Shown here: positions 1-8,288 of the stretch, in pieces
Numbering within the stretch: the stretch's first letter is position 1
Layout: each line of letters opens with the position of its first letter
Assembly: GCA_022839625.1 (NCBI GenBank)
Contig: JALHJL010000002.1
Span: 1-64,000 of the forward strand
Source: Phycisphaerales bacterium
GTDB taxonomy: Bacteria > Planctomycetota > Phycisphaerae > UBA1845 > Fen-1342
Direction: 5' to 3'
DNA length: 64,000 bases
Made by a program: the position numbers and the translations under genes
Notes under the pieces: model-generated
What the model saw: only the letters and a program-made list of their open reading frames with translations
What the model was told of the DNA's origin: nothing
Databases searched by the model: none

Positions 1-163
1 GCAGTAGGGCGAAGCTCTGCTTTGCCTCGCTGGGGACCAACGGACAACCGGCCGCCGCCTCTTCCCGCAGTAGGGCGAAGCTCTGCTTTGCCTCGCTGGG
101 GACGAACGGACAACCGGCCGCCGCCTCTTCCCGCAGTAGGGCGAAGCTCTGCTTTGCCTCGCT
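1..163. repeat. 66-bp tandem repeat, about 2.5 copies
   Basis: Two full 66-bp units (1-66, 67-132) differ by a single base (c at 38 versus g at 104). A partial third unit runs from 133 to about 163. Each unit begins GCAGTAGGGCGAAGCTCTGC. The period is a multiple of three, so all frames stay open through it, but no protein family is recognisable. The array touches the window edge and may continue upstream. The rest of 164-372 shows no gene I can support. Confidence 0.9.
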
Positions 164-372
164 TCCACAACCCTGGCCGTCACCCGCCGGCCAGCGACTG
201 GACGAACGGATTGATCTCGTCGAAGGCCCACGGCCCGCACGTCCCGTCGCCACTTCCCCACGATCACAGTTCAGGTCACGTTGCTCCGGTCCCGAGAGAG
301 TCACCGCGCAACGGCGGATTCTCCCCGGGCTGATGGCTCCGCGTTCCCCCCCCGTACGACCCTCGAATGCTT

Positions 373-400
373 TTGAAATCCCCCCGATCTGCGGGATAAT
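373..400 (+). promoter_or_regulatory. sigma70-like promoter of the methyltransferase gene
   Basis: TTGAAA (373-378), a 16-bp spacer and GATAAT (395-400). The ATG of the next gene is at 409, only 8 nt past the -10 box, so transcription would start at or within 1-2 nt of the start codon and the mRNA would be leaderless. There is no Shine-Dalgarno sequence between the -10 box and the ATG, which agrees with this. Confidence 0.55.
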
Positions 401-408
401 GACGCGCG

Positions 409-1212
409 ATGGCCGATACCTCCTTATCGTCATTCGAAGATCCCGCCCGGCATCGCCGTGCGTCGGACATCATTCGCCGGTACTCGACGAACCGGGCTGA
501 CGTGCGCGACGTCCTGCTGGCGGGGCTGGACGTCTCGTTTGCGAAGACGGTCCTTGACCTCGGTTGCGGCTTCGGGTTCATGACGGAGGCGCTCGCCCGG
601 CGGGCCGCGCCGGACGCGACCTTCATCGGCGTCGATGCCTGCGAGGCCAACGGTCCGGCGTACGTGAGGCGCATCGCCGCCACCGGGCGCTCCGCGCGCT
701 TCGCCTGCCAACACATCGCCAGCCGCCTCGACTGGCCGGACCATTCGTTCGACCTCGTGATCGCCAGCTATGCGATGTACTTTTTCCCGGACGTGCTGCC
801 GGAGGCGGCCCGCGTGCTTTCGCCCGACGGCGTCTTCTTCGCCGTCACGCACACCGAGAACTCGTGCCGGGAGCTGCTGGGGGCCGCGGGCCTGCCCGCC
901 GCGGACCCGCGCCTGCTGGGCAACATCCGCAGGTTCAGCGCCGACAACGGGCGCGCGCTTCTGACGCCGTGGTTCGCCGAGATCGAGCGCGTCGACTACC
1001 AGAACCAGCTTGTGTTCGGCCCCGCCGAGTACGACGACTTCTTGACGTACCTGCGCTTCAAGCTGCCGCTTCTCCTGCCGGAGACGGACCCCGATGGCGA
1101 GATACCGCGGCCGCTGGCGGACGCCATCCGGGCCGCCCTGTCGCACCAGCGCAGCATCAGTTTCGAGAAGAAGGACGCCGCCTTCCGCTGCCGAGGACCG
1201 CGATGCCGGTGA
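409..1212 (+). CDS. SAM-dependent class I methyltransferase
   Basis: The 267-aa protein has the glycine-rich SAM motif I VLDLGCGFGFMTEAL near residue 50, an acidic residue after strand 2 (FIGVDACEAN) and a motif resembling post-I/II (FDLVIASYAMYFFPDVLPEAARVL), the Methyltransf_11/25 pattern used for small molecules. The substrate cannot be read from the sequence. Its end overlaps the start of the Nudix gene by 10 nt, so the two are probably co-translated. A promoter just upstream suggests a leaderless message starting at this ATG. Confidence 0.85.
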   Translation: MADTSLSSFEDPARHRRASDIIRRYSTNRADVRDVLLAGLDVSFAKTVLDLGCGFGFMTEALARRAAPDATFIGVDACEANGPAYVRRIAATGRSARFACQHIASRLDWPDHSFDLVIASYAMYFFPDVLPEAARVLSPDGVFFAVTHTENSCRELLGAAGLPAADPRLLGNIRRFSADNGRALLTPWFAEIERVDYQNQLVFGPAEYDDFLTYLRFKLPLLLPETDPDGEIPRPLADAIRAALSHQRSISFEKKDAAFRCRGPRCR

Positions 1213-2195
1213 AGCCGACCCACTGCTCGCGCTGCGGCCAGCCGCTGGTCACACGGGACGTGCACGGCCGGCCACGAACGGTCTGCGGGGCGTGCCAGAC
1301 CGTCTACTATCAGAACCCTCTGCCGGTCGCGGCGGCGGTCGTGCTCAACGCGCGGCGGGAGGCGCTGCTGGTGAAGCGCCGCCGGCCGCCCCAGCAGGGC
1401 ATGTGGTGTCTGCCGATGGGGTTCGCTGAGCTGGACGAGACCATCGCCGACGCCGCGCTGCGCGAGCTGAAGGAGGAGGCCGGCATCGAGGGCCGCGTGC
1501 GCCGGCTGCTGGACGCGGACTCGCTGCCGACAGACCACTACGGCGACTTGCTGATCGTCACGTTCGAGATTGAGAAGGTGGGCGGCCAGGAGCAGCCCGG
1601 CGACGACGCGGAAGACGTGCGGTACTTTCCCATCGGCCAACACCCGCCGCTGGCGTTCAGCTCGAACGACAAGGCCTTGCAGGTCTGTGCCGCGGTGCAC
1701 CAGGAAGGCTGGCAGATGCTGGACTCCTTCGAGCGGCTCCAGCGCGAGGAGGGCAAGGCCCTGCTGTCGGACGACCTGGTGGCGTTGGTGCAGGACCGGG
1801 CGCCCGATGTGGCACGCCGCTGGCTCGCCGACGTGCAATCCAATCCTACGACCCAATCCTACCACGGCGTCCGGGGCGAGCAGCTTCTCCAGCGGGCCAG
1901 CCAGGCGGTCTCGCAGTTCGGCCGCTGGCTCTCCGGCGACGAGGCCGCGGAGGAAGTAAAGACGTTCTACCGGACCCTGGCACGCGAGCGCCGGGGTCAG
2001 GGTTTCCGGCTGCACGAGGTCCTGAGCTCGCTCACGCTCCTGAAGAAACACGTCTGGGAGGCCGCCCGCGCGCAGATCGCCTCCGAGCGCGCGATCGACA
2101 TGTACCGGCTGCTGGAGCTCAACCGCCGCACGGCCGTGTTCTTCGACAAGGCGATGTACTACACGGCGCGCGGGTTTGAAGCGGAGGGGTCATAG
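1203..2195 (+). CDS. Zn-ribbon Nudix hydrolase fused to an RsbRD-N-like sensor domain
   Basis: The 330-aa protein has three parts. Residues 8-31 form a zinc ribbon (C8, C11, C28, C31), as in NudC-like and related Nudix proteins. Residues 40-165 are a Nudix domain with a complete Nudix box at 73-95 (G73, E79, R87-E88, E91-E92, G94), so it should hydrolyse a nucleoside-diphosphate-linked substrate with Mg2+. Residues about 185-330 are helical, with a conserved His (H271) and a pattern resembling the RsbRD N-terminal (globin-like) sensor domain of stressosome and kinase proteins. I chose the ATG at 1203, which overlaps the methyltransferase stop; no closer alternative fits the zinc ribbon. The domain pairing is unusual. 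The Nudix call is secure; the sensor assignment is from pattern only. Confidence 0.8.
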   Translation: MPVKPTHCSRCGQPLVTRDVHGRPRTVCGACQTVYYQNPLPVAAAVVLNARREALLVKRRRPPQQGMWCLPMGFAELDETIADAALRELKEEAGIEGRVRRLLDADSLPTDHYGDLLIVTFEIEKVGGQEQPGDDAEDVRYFPIGQHPPLAFSSNDKALQVCAAVHQEGWQMLDSFERLQREEGKALLSDDLVALVQDRAPDVARRWLADVQSNPTTQSYHGVRGEQLLQRASQAVSQFGRWLSGDEAAEEVKTFYRTLARERRGQGFRLHEVLSSLTLLKKHVWEAARAQIASERAIDMYRLLELNRRTAVFFDKAMYYTARGFEAEGS

Positions 2196-2227
2196 CGCCG
2201 CCGTGCACGCCGGCGGTGCGGTTCCGT

Positions 2228-3211
2228 TTACGGCAGCACTTCGCGTCGCCAGGTGCCCGGAACCGGCTTGACCTGTAGGCTCGTCGCTTCCGCCACGAGC
2301 ACGTCGTCGATCCGAAAGGCCGTGGTGTTGTTCGTGTAGACGTACACGCGCGCGGTGTTCAGCGTCCCGGACCACGTGGGCGTCAGGTCTCCCGTGACCT
2401 TCGTCCAGGTCGTTCCGACCGAGGTCGAGCTGCCCGTGACATAGCAGTACCCGCTGGATGTTCCGACGGTCTCGATCTGCACCGCGGCGGTCGCCGAGCC
2501 GCTCTCCATCTTCATCCAGAATTCGCACGTGTACGTCACCCCCTTTTCGACCCACGCGCGGATGTCCTGGTACGCGCAGCTACCGTAGAAAAGGCGGTTC
2601 TTGACCAGGAGGCACGCGGCGCCCGAGCGCGGCGAATCCGTGCGCGACTCGAGCGTACAGAAGTACGACGTCCAGTCCGTCGTCCCGTTCTCCAGGTCGG
2701 CGTTCGTGACCAGGTTCGTGATCCTGCCCCGCGCCAGAAGCACGCTGTAGATTCGCACCGTCTCGCCGACCGTGGCCTGCCCATACAGCCGGACGGGTTG
2801 GTTGGGGTCGTTGGCAAGGTTGCCGTCGATCTCGTCGACGAGTTTGTAACGGAACGTGGCGTCGCCGACGATTTCGTTGGGCGTCCAGGTGTCGTGCGTG
2901 TGCGTCGCGCGCCAGTTCGAGTTGTTCGCCAGCCGGAAGACCGTCACGTCGGTCATTGTCTGCGCGGCAAAGTCCGCCTTCACGGCGTCTTCGGTCAGCC
3001 GCATGCCCTGGAACTGACTCCGCGCCAACACCAGCGCGGACAGGCCAATGATCGTTACAACCAGCCCGATGCTGAGCACGGCCACGTACACGCTGCCGCG
3101 CCGTGCCGGCTCACCCGCCCGGGGAACATGCCGACGCGGGAAGCCGTCGGCATGGCTCCCGGCATGTAGCGTCGGACCTCCGTGTCCGACGTTCTTCGGG
3201 CCGCGTGACAT
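2228..3211 (-). CDS. PilX/GspK-like minor pilus protein with a CBM-like domain
   Basis: A hydrophobic segment following RRGSVYVAVLS matches the start of PilX/GspK-like minor pilins. It is followed by a helical stretch (SQFQGMRLTEDAVKADFAAQ) and then, from roughly the middle, by a beta-rich region with the NADLENG...TDW and FRIDDVLV signatures of CBM_4_9-type jelly rolls. Protein length is 327 aa from the ATG at 3211. The start is uncertain: the first ~40 codons lie in repeat-derived sequence (a 20-bp hairpin repeat at 3171-3190), and a GTG at 3091 just before the hydrophobic segment is equally possible. The gene is last in a minus-strand run of pseudopilin genes and should be processed or assembled with them. 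Confidence 0.65.
   Translation of the reverse strand: MSRGPKNVGHGGPTLHAGSHADGFPRRHVPRAGEPARRGSVYVAVLSIGLVVTIIGLSALVLARSQFQGMRLTEDAVKADFAAQTMTDVTVFRLANNSNWRATHTHDTWTPNEIVGDATFRYKLVDEIDGNLANDPNQPVRLYGQATVGETVRIYSVLLARGRITNLVTNADLENGTTDWTSYFCTLESRTDSPRSGAACLLVKNRLFYGSCAYQDIRAWVEKGVTYTCEFWMKMESGSATAAVQIETVGTSSGYCYVTGSSTSVGTTWTKVTGDLTPTWSGTLNTARVYVYTNNTTAFRIDDVLVAEATSLQVKPVPGTWRREVLP
3171..3190. repeat. 20-bp hairpin repeat, copy 1
   Basis: GTCGGACCTCCGTGTCCGAC: a perfect 7-bp stem with a 6-nt loop, preceded by GTAGC. The same element in the opposite orientation is at 9423-9442, and diverged copies lie at 29661-29680 and 29706-29726. Another small palindrome (CATGCCGAC...GTCGGCATG, 3128-3155) lies beside it. 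Confidence 0.8.
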
Positions 3212-3310
3212 CCTCGCCGGACACCCGCCGCGGCGGGCAGGTCGCTGCAGCCGACTCGCTGCGGCGAGCTCAGGTGCGGCGCCACACGTCCGCGGTGGCC
3301 CGCTGACAAT

Positions 3311-3404
3311 CCGTTGAAAAAGGGTACAGGCCCCGCGAGACAACCAGGCAGCGCTCCCGTGAAGGCCCGCCGGCGCGAAGCCAGTCCCCTCTTTCAACGG
3401 ACAC
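3311..3404 (-). repeat. Dispersed ~95-bp element with inverted ends, copy A
   Basis: The ends are CCGTTGAAAAAGGG and its near-inverse CCCCTCTTTCAACGG. The internal sequence, read on the minus strand, matches copies at 10338-10438 and 41981-42080 (shared core around GCGCTGC.TGG and CTCGCGG.GCCTG). It occupies the gap between two co-directional pseudopilin genes. No reading frame is conserved among the copies, so this is a non-autonomous element of REP/MITE type. Confidence 0.85.
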
Positions 3405-3435
3405 CTGAGCCGTTCCAAGCTGACCGGCGTTCCTC

Positions 3436-3990
3436 TCACGGCATAGATCCTCGCGCCGTGACCGGGTCGACCCACACCTGGGTGCGATACGCCACGAGGC
3501 TGGCCACCATCCGATTGTTGCGATTGATCGTGACCTCGATCCGCTTCACGCCCGTCTCGCTCCCGGAGGTCTGCGACAAGTCGGCGGGGTTCACCCACGC
3601 CACCGTGACAACCTCCTGGTAGCCCTGGGCCCAGGCGATCGGCGTGCCGTCCTTGCGCTGCGGCGGGCTGGCTTGCCAGCCGTGGTAATCGTCGACGTCC
3701 TCAAAGAGACTGCGGGTGCCGGTGGCTTCGTCCGCGCCCACGCCGAACGAGCCAAGGCCATAGTCCGGGTCGGTGTACTCCTGTTGCAGGATTTCCGCCA
3801 TCAGGGCCTGAGCCAACAGCAGCCCGCGCGTCCGCTCGGCGACCTTGTGGTCGGTCGCGCGCGCGGCCCCGACGGTGTTCAGCGCGGCCACCAACATGCC
3901 GCTGGCGATCAGGAGGGACACCACCGCCTCGATGAGCGTAAAGGCTGACCGGCCGCGGACCCACCACCACCGGCTACTGCGATTCTGCAT
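3436..3990 (-). CDS. GspI-like minor pseudopilin
   Basis: The 184-aa protein has a short basic leader, then a prepilin peptidase site (G.SAFTLIEAVVSLLIASGML) with the conserved Glu five residues after the cleavage site and a hydrophobic helix of about 20 residues. The rest is a small globular domain ending MVASLVAYRTQVWVDP, a layout like GspI/PilV. The ATG shares one base with the stop of the upstream gene (TAATG), so translation is probably coupled. The expected role is tip or minor subunit of the pseudopilus. Which minor-pilin class it belongs to is a guess from size and order. Confidence 0.75.
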   Translation of the reverse strand: MQNRSSRWWWVRGRSAFTLIEAVVSLLIASGMLVAALNTVGAARATDHKVAERTRGLLLAQALMAEILQQEYTDPDYGLGSFGVGADEATGTRSLFEDVDDYHGWQASPPQRKDGTPIAWAQGYQEVVTVAWVNPADLSQTSGSETGVKRIEVTINRNNRMVASLVAYRTQVWVDPVTARGSMP

Positions 3991-5654
3991 TAGCTCCCTC
4001 CTACACGGACACGGACATAGTCAAACTTGGCCCCGGTGTCGCCCCCTTGCGAATAGAGCTTGACGCTCCGGTCGCTGTCGCCGGCGGAGCGCACATAGGC
4101 ATACGTCCCGCGATCCTGTCCGTTGACCCGCACGTTCATCGTGTCGAGCGCCGGGTCAATCAGCAGACGGAGTGTGACGTATGCATTCGGCAGGCCCGGC
4201 AAGATGAACAGGCGGCGCTCTGTGCTGCCATCGGGCTTGGTGTCGATGGTCAGCGTCTGCGTGTCGCCACTTTGCAGCGCCAACCGCACGATGATCGCAC
4301 CATACGTGCTGCCGCTGCGGTCCACCGGAATCCGGATGGCCGCACCGCCTCCCGGCAGGGTCGTGTCCCGGAAGACGGCCTCCACCGTCGTCAGGCCCAC
4401 GAAATCGTTGCCCGGGTTGGTGTTGAGGGTCGTATTGAGCACCCAGACGCCGCCCACGAGAGTGGCCGCCCCCAGCGGCCCACCGCCATCCGTTGCCCAG
4501 TCCGGCAGGCCGTCGCCGTTAAGATCCACCGTGGTCGGATCGACGGCGAAGTCGGCCTCCCACACTCCGCTCAGCACCTCGGGCGCGTTGAGCAGCCGGG
4601 CCGCCGTGCTCGTGTGCGTCGCGGCATCGCTGTCCCCCTGAAGCGTGAGACGCACGGCCGTGACGTAATGGCGCGTGGCGTACTGCAAGGGCCCCGGCGT
4701 GCAGACCCTGCCGTAGGCCGCGTAGATGAGCGCCTTGCCGCTGTTGTAGGACCAGCTCGACCCCCCGTTGCCGCTGACCAGGCGGCCCGCGCCGCCCCCG
4801 TCGTCGAACTGGACCTTGGAGATGGTGGCCCCTCCGCTGCCCCACGCCAGCACGAAGCAAAGACCGTCTGAGGGCCCCAGACCGGTCACTGCGTCCACGT
4901 CGAGATACTGCGTGGTGAGGTTGTCGGTAAGGCTGGATTCGTGGAGGATGTGTTCCTCTAGGATCGTCGCCGACGGCGTCATGTCAGCGTTGGGCGTGCG
5001 AATCTGCATCTTGACCTGCCCCTCGTTATTCCCGTCCTTCTTCGCCAGGAAAGCGACTCTTGTGAGCCGCCACCAGGACGCGCCGGCCGGGAAGGGCACC
5101 CCCGACGGCTGGAAATACTGCCCGATCCAGGCGGTCGAGGTGATGCTGTAGTCTCTTCGGCTGCTGGATCCGGTGTACCAGTTGATCGGTACCACGGAAC
5201 CTTCGATCGGGAGGCCGGTATACGCCTCGCTAGCGCTGCGCAGCTCGTAGCTCAGGTCAAACGCGTTCACATGTTCGACGACGCTCACCGCCTCGCCGCC
5301 GTTGTACTCGCGTGTCAGCGGGTCCCCCGGCGTGCCGGACCAGGCGTAGCGAATCCGCTCCAGCGCGCCGTCGCCGTTCCGATCCGCGACGGTGAAGGCC
5401 AACGTGCGGGCGGACCGCTCCGTGATGGATTGGGCGTATTGCAGTTCGGCGACGATCTGGTCGGCGACCCGGCTGAGTGCCGCAAGCCGGTCGGTCGGCC
5501 GGTTCTCGTCGGGCAGGGCGCGCGTCGCCAACACCATGATCGAGGTCAGGCCGGTCAGGAGAATGGCCGTGATGGCCACACTGACCACCAGCTCAACCAG
5601 CGTGAAGGCCGGCGCCCGTCTCTCGCGCGATGCCCTTTCTGACTGCAAGCCCAT
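3990..5654 (-). CDS. Large GspJ/PilW-like minor pseudopilin with extended C-terminus
   Basis: The 554-aa protein has a prepilin signal (APAFTLVELVVSVAITAILLTGL) near residue 16, so it is a substrate of the prepilin peptidase. Typical GspJ proteins are about 200 aa; this one has some 350 extra residues, beta-rich and Gly/Ser/Thr-rich, with a DLNGDGLPDWATDG calcium-loop-like segment and a terminal region resembling concanavalin-type or LamG folds (ending FDYVRVRVGG). It is 6 nt downstream of the GspH-like gene and overlaps the GspI-like gene by one base. The extra domain may be an adhesin or polysaccharide-binding head; that is inference. Confidence 0.75.
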   Translation of the reverse strand: MGLQSERASRERRAPAFTLVELVVSVAITAILLTGLTSIMVLATRALPDENRPTDRLAALSRVADQIVAELQYAQSITERSARTLAFTVADRNGDGALERIRYAWSGTPGDPLTREYNGGEAVSVVEHVNAFDLSYELRSASEAYTGLPIEGSVVPINWYTGSSSRRDYSITSTAWIGQYFQPSGVPFPAGASWWRLTRVAFLAKKDGNNEGQVKMQIRTPNADMTPSATILEEHILHESSLTDNLTTQYLDVDAVTGLGPSDGLCFVLAWGSGGATISKVQFDDGGGAGRLVSGNGGSSWSYNSGKALIYAAYGRVCTPGPLQYATRHYVTAVRLTLQGDSDAATHTSTAARLLNAPEVLSGVWEADFAVDPTTVDLNGDGLPDWATDGGGPLGAATLVGGVWVLNTTLNTNPGNDFVGLTTVEAVFRDTTLPGGGAAIRIPVDRSGSTYGAIIVRLALQSGDTQTLTIDTKPDGSTERRLFILPGLPNAYVTLRLLIDPALDTMNVRVNGQDRGTYAYVRSAGDSDRSVKLYSQGGDTGAKFDYVRVRVGGS

Positions 5655-5660
5655 ACCGCA

Positions 5661-6245
5661 CTACTTGACCTTCAGCTTCTCGCTGCCACCGCTCGTCCCC
5701 AAGGGTTCCACCGGCAGGGCGACCGTCTCCGTGACGCTCACCTGTCCCGAGCCCGCGGCCACCGTGATCGTCTTCAGGCAATCGCCGCCTTGCAGAACGA
5801 CGGTACCGCCGCTGTCCGGCACGCCCCAGCCGTCGAACACGAGCAGCGCGTCGCCGCCGAAGTCCGCGCTGAGCAACTGCACTTCGTAAGGCGGATCGAC
5901 AAGCCGGACGGTGTAGGCACTGGCCGGACGGTCGAGGCCGGCCATCCCGGTCAGGCTGTAACTCCCCGAGGCCACGTCGAACGAGACCGTCTGCGAGGCG
6001 CTGATCTGCCGGGCCCGCTGCTGGGCCAGCCGCAGATCGCTCGCGAGGCGCAAGGCCGCCGCGTCGATGCGGTGCCCGCTGACGCTGCGCGCGACGCGCG
6101 GCACGGCGACGGCGGCCATGATCGCCAGGATGACGACCACCATCACCAACTCGACCAGCGTGACGCCGCGCAAATTCCGCCGGGCCGGCTGCGACCGCCC
6201 CCGCGCACCTCCCGCCCACGTCCTGCATCGCAGCGCGTCGATCAT
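5661..6245 (-). CDS. GspH-like pseudopilin
   Basis: The 194-aa protein has a prepilin cleavage site in LRGVTLVELVMVVVILAIMAAVAVPRV, followed by a helix with LASDLRLAQQRARQISASQTV, the signature helix of GspH/FimT pseudopilins, and then a small beta domain. It is first in the minus-strand run of pseudopilin genes and is divergent from the secretin gene, so promoters for both probably lie in 6246-6419; I did not find a convincing -35/-10 pair there. Confidence 0.85.
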   Translation of the reverse strand: MIDALRCRTWAGGARGRSQPARRNLRGVTLVELVMVVVILAIMAAVAVPRVARSVSGHRIDAAALRLASDLRLAQQRARQISASQTVSFDVASGSYSLTGMAGLDRPASAYTVRLVDPPYEVQLLSADFGGDALLVFDGWGVPDSGGTVVLQGGDCLKTITVAAGSGQVSVTETVALPVEPLGTSGGSEKLKVK

Positions 6246-6419
6246 AGTAGATCATCGGCGATCCTCGCGACCTGCTTTGCGGCAGCGCGGGCAGCGCGCG
6301 GTCCAGGTCCGGTAAGCTCCGCTGAACCCGGCACCGGCGGGGCTCCGATGTATAGGACCAGGCAAACGAACCTTGCGCTCTTGCGGCCGTACGCGCCGCG
6401 CAGTCGGGAGCCGCGTGAG

Positions 6420-8288
6420 ATGACCTGCGACGGAAGAGTGGCAGCCGGGACGCGTGGACGGCTGCTGATTCTGATGGCATCGGGGCTGCTGACCTGCCTC
6501 GCCCTCGGCCAGAGCGACGAGCCGCCGCTCACCCCGGACGAGCGCCCCCCCACCGCCGCCCCCACGGCCGCCGACTCGATGGCGGACGCCGTCCGCCTGA
6601 CGCAGGCCGGCCTGCTCGATCTGCACGTGCGCGACATGGAGATCGCGACGTTGCTGGAGATGCTCAGCTACCAGGCGCGCTCGAACATCGTCACCAGCAC
6701 GCGCGTGACCGGCCGCGTCTCGGCCAACCTGTACTCCGTTTCGCTGGACCAGGCCCTGGACGCGATCCTGGTCCCCAACCATTTCGCGTACGTGGTGCTG
6801 GACAAGACGGTGTTCGTCGGGACCGCGGAGGAAATCCGCGCCCTGCGCCCCCCGCCGATGACGCGCGTGTTCAAGCTGCGGTACATCCAGCCGGACGAAG
6901 CCGCCCAGGCGATCAAAGCCCTGCTGGGGGAGAACGCCGTGATCGTCGAAAGCGGCGCATCGAGCGGCAGCGGTGCGCAGACCGGCGGGGGCGGAGCGAG
7001 CGGCGGCGGTCTGGCATCCGACATGAAACCAACGACCGGGGATTACCTCATCGTGACCGACTACCCCGACCGGCTCACCGCCGCCGCCAGGCTCCTGGCG
7101 GAGATCGACGAGCGTCCGAGGCAGGTCCTGATCGAGGCGACGGTGTTGCGCGCCACGCTGAGCGAGGCCAACCAGTTCGGCGTCGATTTCACGCTGCTCG
7201 GAGGAGTGGACCTCCAGAACGTCGGCTCGACGAGCAACGCCGGCGCCGACCTGCAAACCGGCGCCCTGCCCCCGCAGAAGTTCCAGAGCCAGGTTTTCAA
7301 CATCAACACGGACTTCACGGCCAACGTGACCGGCGGCGGCTTCACGATCGGGTTGATCAACAACGGCGTCGCGGCGTTCATCCGCGCGCTGGAGGAGGTC
7401 ACGGACGTAGTTGTCGTGGGGAACCCGAAGGTCATCGCCCTCAACAAGCAAGAGGCGAACGTCATTGTCGGGCGCCGCGACGGATACCTGACGACCACCG
7501 TCACCGAGACCGCCGCCGTGCAGACCGTGGACTTCCTCGAGACCGGCACGCAGATTCGGTTCCGCCCCGTCATCAACGACGACGGGAGCGTGCGGCTGGC
7601 CGTACACCCCAAGGATAGCAACGGCGGACTGACGGCCGCGAACCTGCCGTTCGAGGAAACGACGGAGGCCCAGGCCGACGTGCTGGTGGATGACGGCGAC
7701 ACGGTGCTCATCGGCGGGCTGTTCCGCGAGCGGACCGTCAGCTCGCGCAGCCAGATCCCGCTCGTGGGCAACGTGCCGCTGCTGGGGCTGGCCTTCGGCA
7801 GCCAGAACGACCAGACGATCCGCGAGGAAGTCATCATCCTCCTGACCGTGCACATCCTGAAAGAGACCGAGCGCGAGCAGGCGGAACAGCGCGGCTTGCT
7901 CGAGGACATCGAGCGCGTCCGGATCGGCAGCCGCAAGGGCCTGCTGGCCACGGGCCGCGAACGTCTCGCGCAGGCTTTCTTCCACGCCGCCCTGACCGAC
8001 CTGGAGCACGGTCGGCGCGGCCTCGCGCTGCTCAACGCGCGCCTGGCCCTGCACAACCAGCCCAAGCACCTGGCCGCACTCAAGCTCAAGGAACGCCTGT
8101 TGCGCCAGCGCCTTTGGGAGGACGAGGGCACGCGCATGCGCACCTTCATTCGAGACCTGATCGGCACCGCGCAATCGGACGATGACGAGCCCCGTCCCCC
8201 GGCCTTCGGGCGGCCGCAGGCTGACGCCGACCTCCACGACACCGCGTGGGAAGACGACCGGGAACACGACGAGGAGCCGCTGCCATGA
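6420..8288 (+). CDS. Secretin of the type II / type IV pilus family
   Basis: The product is an outer-membrane channel subunit of about 622 aa. In order: a signal-like segment (GRLLILMASGLLTCLALG), an STN/N0 domain (LDLHVRDMEIATLLEMLSYQ), an N1 domain (VFKLRYIQPDEAAQAIKALLG), a Gly/Ser-rich linker, an N2/N3-like domain, and a C-terminal secretin core with the signature QIPLVGNVPLLGLAFG and the terminal EEVIILLTVHIL strand. After the core there is an extra ~130-aa helical tail (RGLALLNARLALHNQPKHLAALKLKERLL), unusual for secretins. I chose the ATG at 6420, with GGAG about 9 nt upstream; an ATG at 6348 is in frame. The stop overlaps the next gene as ATGA. Confidence 0.9.
   Translation: MTCDGRVAAGTRGRLLILMASGLLTCLALGQSDEPPLTPDERPPTAAPTAADSMADAVRLTQAGLLDLHVRDMEIATLLEMLSYQARSNIVTSTRVTGRVSANLYSVSLDQALDAILVPNHFAYVVLDKTVFVGTAEEIRALRPPPMTRVFKLRYIQPDEAAQAIKALLGENAVIVESGASSGSGAQTGGGGASGGGLASDMKPTTGDYLIVTDYPDRLTAAARLLAEIDERPRQVLIEATVLRATLSEANQFGVDFTLLGGVDLQNVGSTSNAGADLQTGALPPQKFQSQVFNINTDFTANVTGGGFTIGLINNGVAAFIRALEEVTDVVVVGNPKVIALNKQEANVIVGRRDGYLTTTVTETAAVQTVDFLETGTQIRFRPVINDDGSVRLAVHPKDSNGGLTAANLPFEETTEAQADVLVDDGDTVLIGGLFRERTVSSRSQIPLVGNVPLLGLAFGSQNDQTIREEVIILLTVHILKETEREQAEQRGLLEDIERVRIGSRKGLLATGRERLAQAFFHAALTDLEHGRRGLALLNARLALHNQPKHLAALKLKERLLRQRLWEDEGTRMRTFIRDLIGTAQSDDDEPRPPAFGRPQADADLHDTAWEDDREHDEEPLP

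Noticed and set aside
1..163. CRISPR array
   Set aside because: The repeats are contiguous, without unique spacers, and no cas genes are nearby.
3311..3404. Intrinsic terminator
   Set aside because: The structure is much longer than a terminator, lacks a T-run, and recurs as a dispersed element at two other places.
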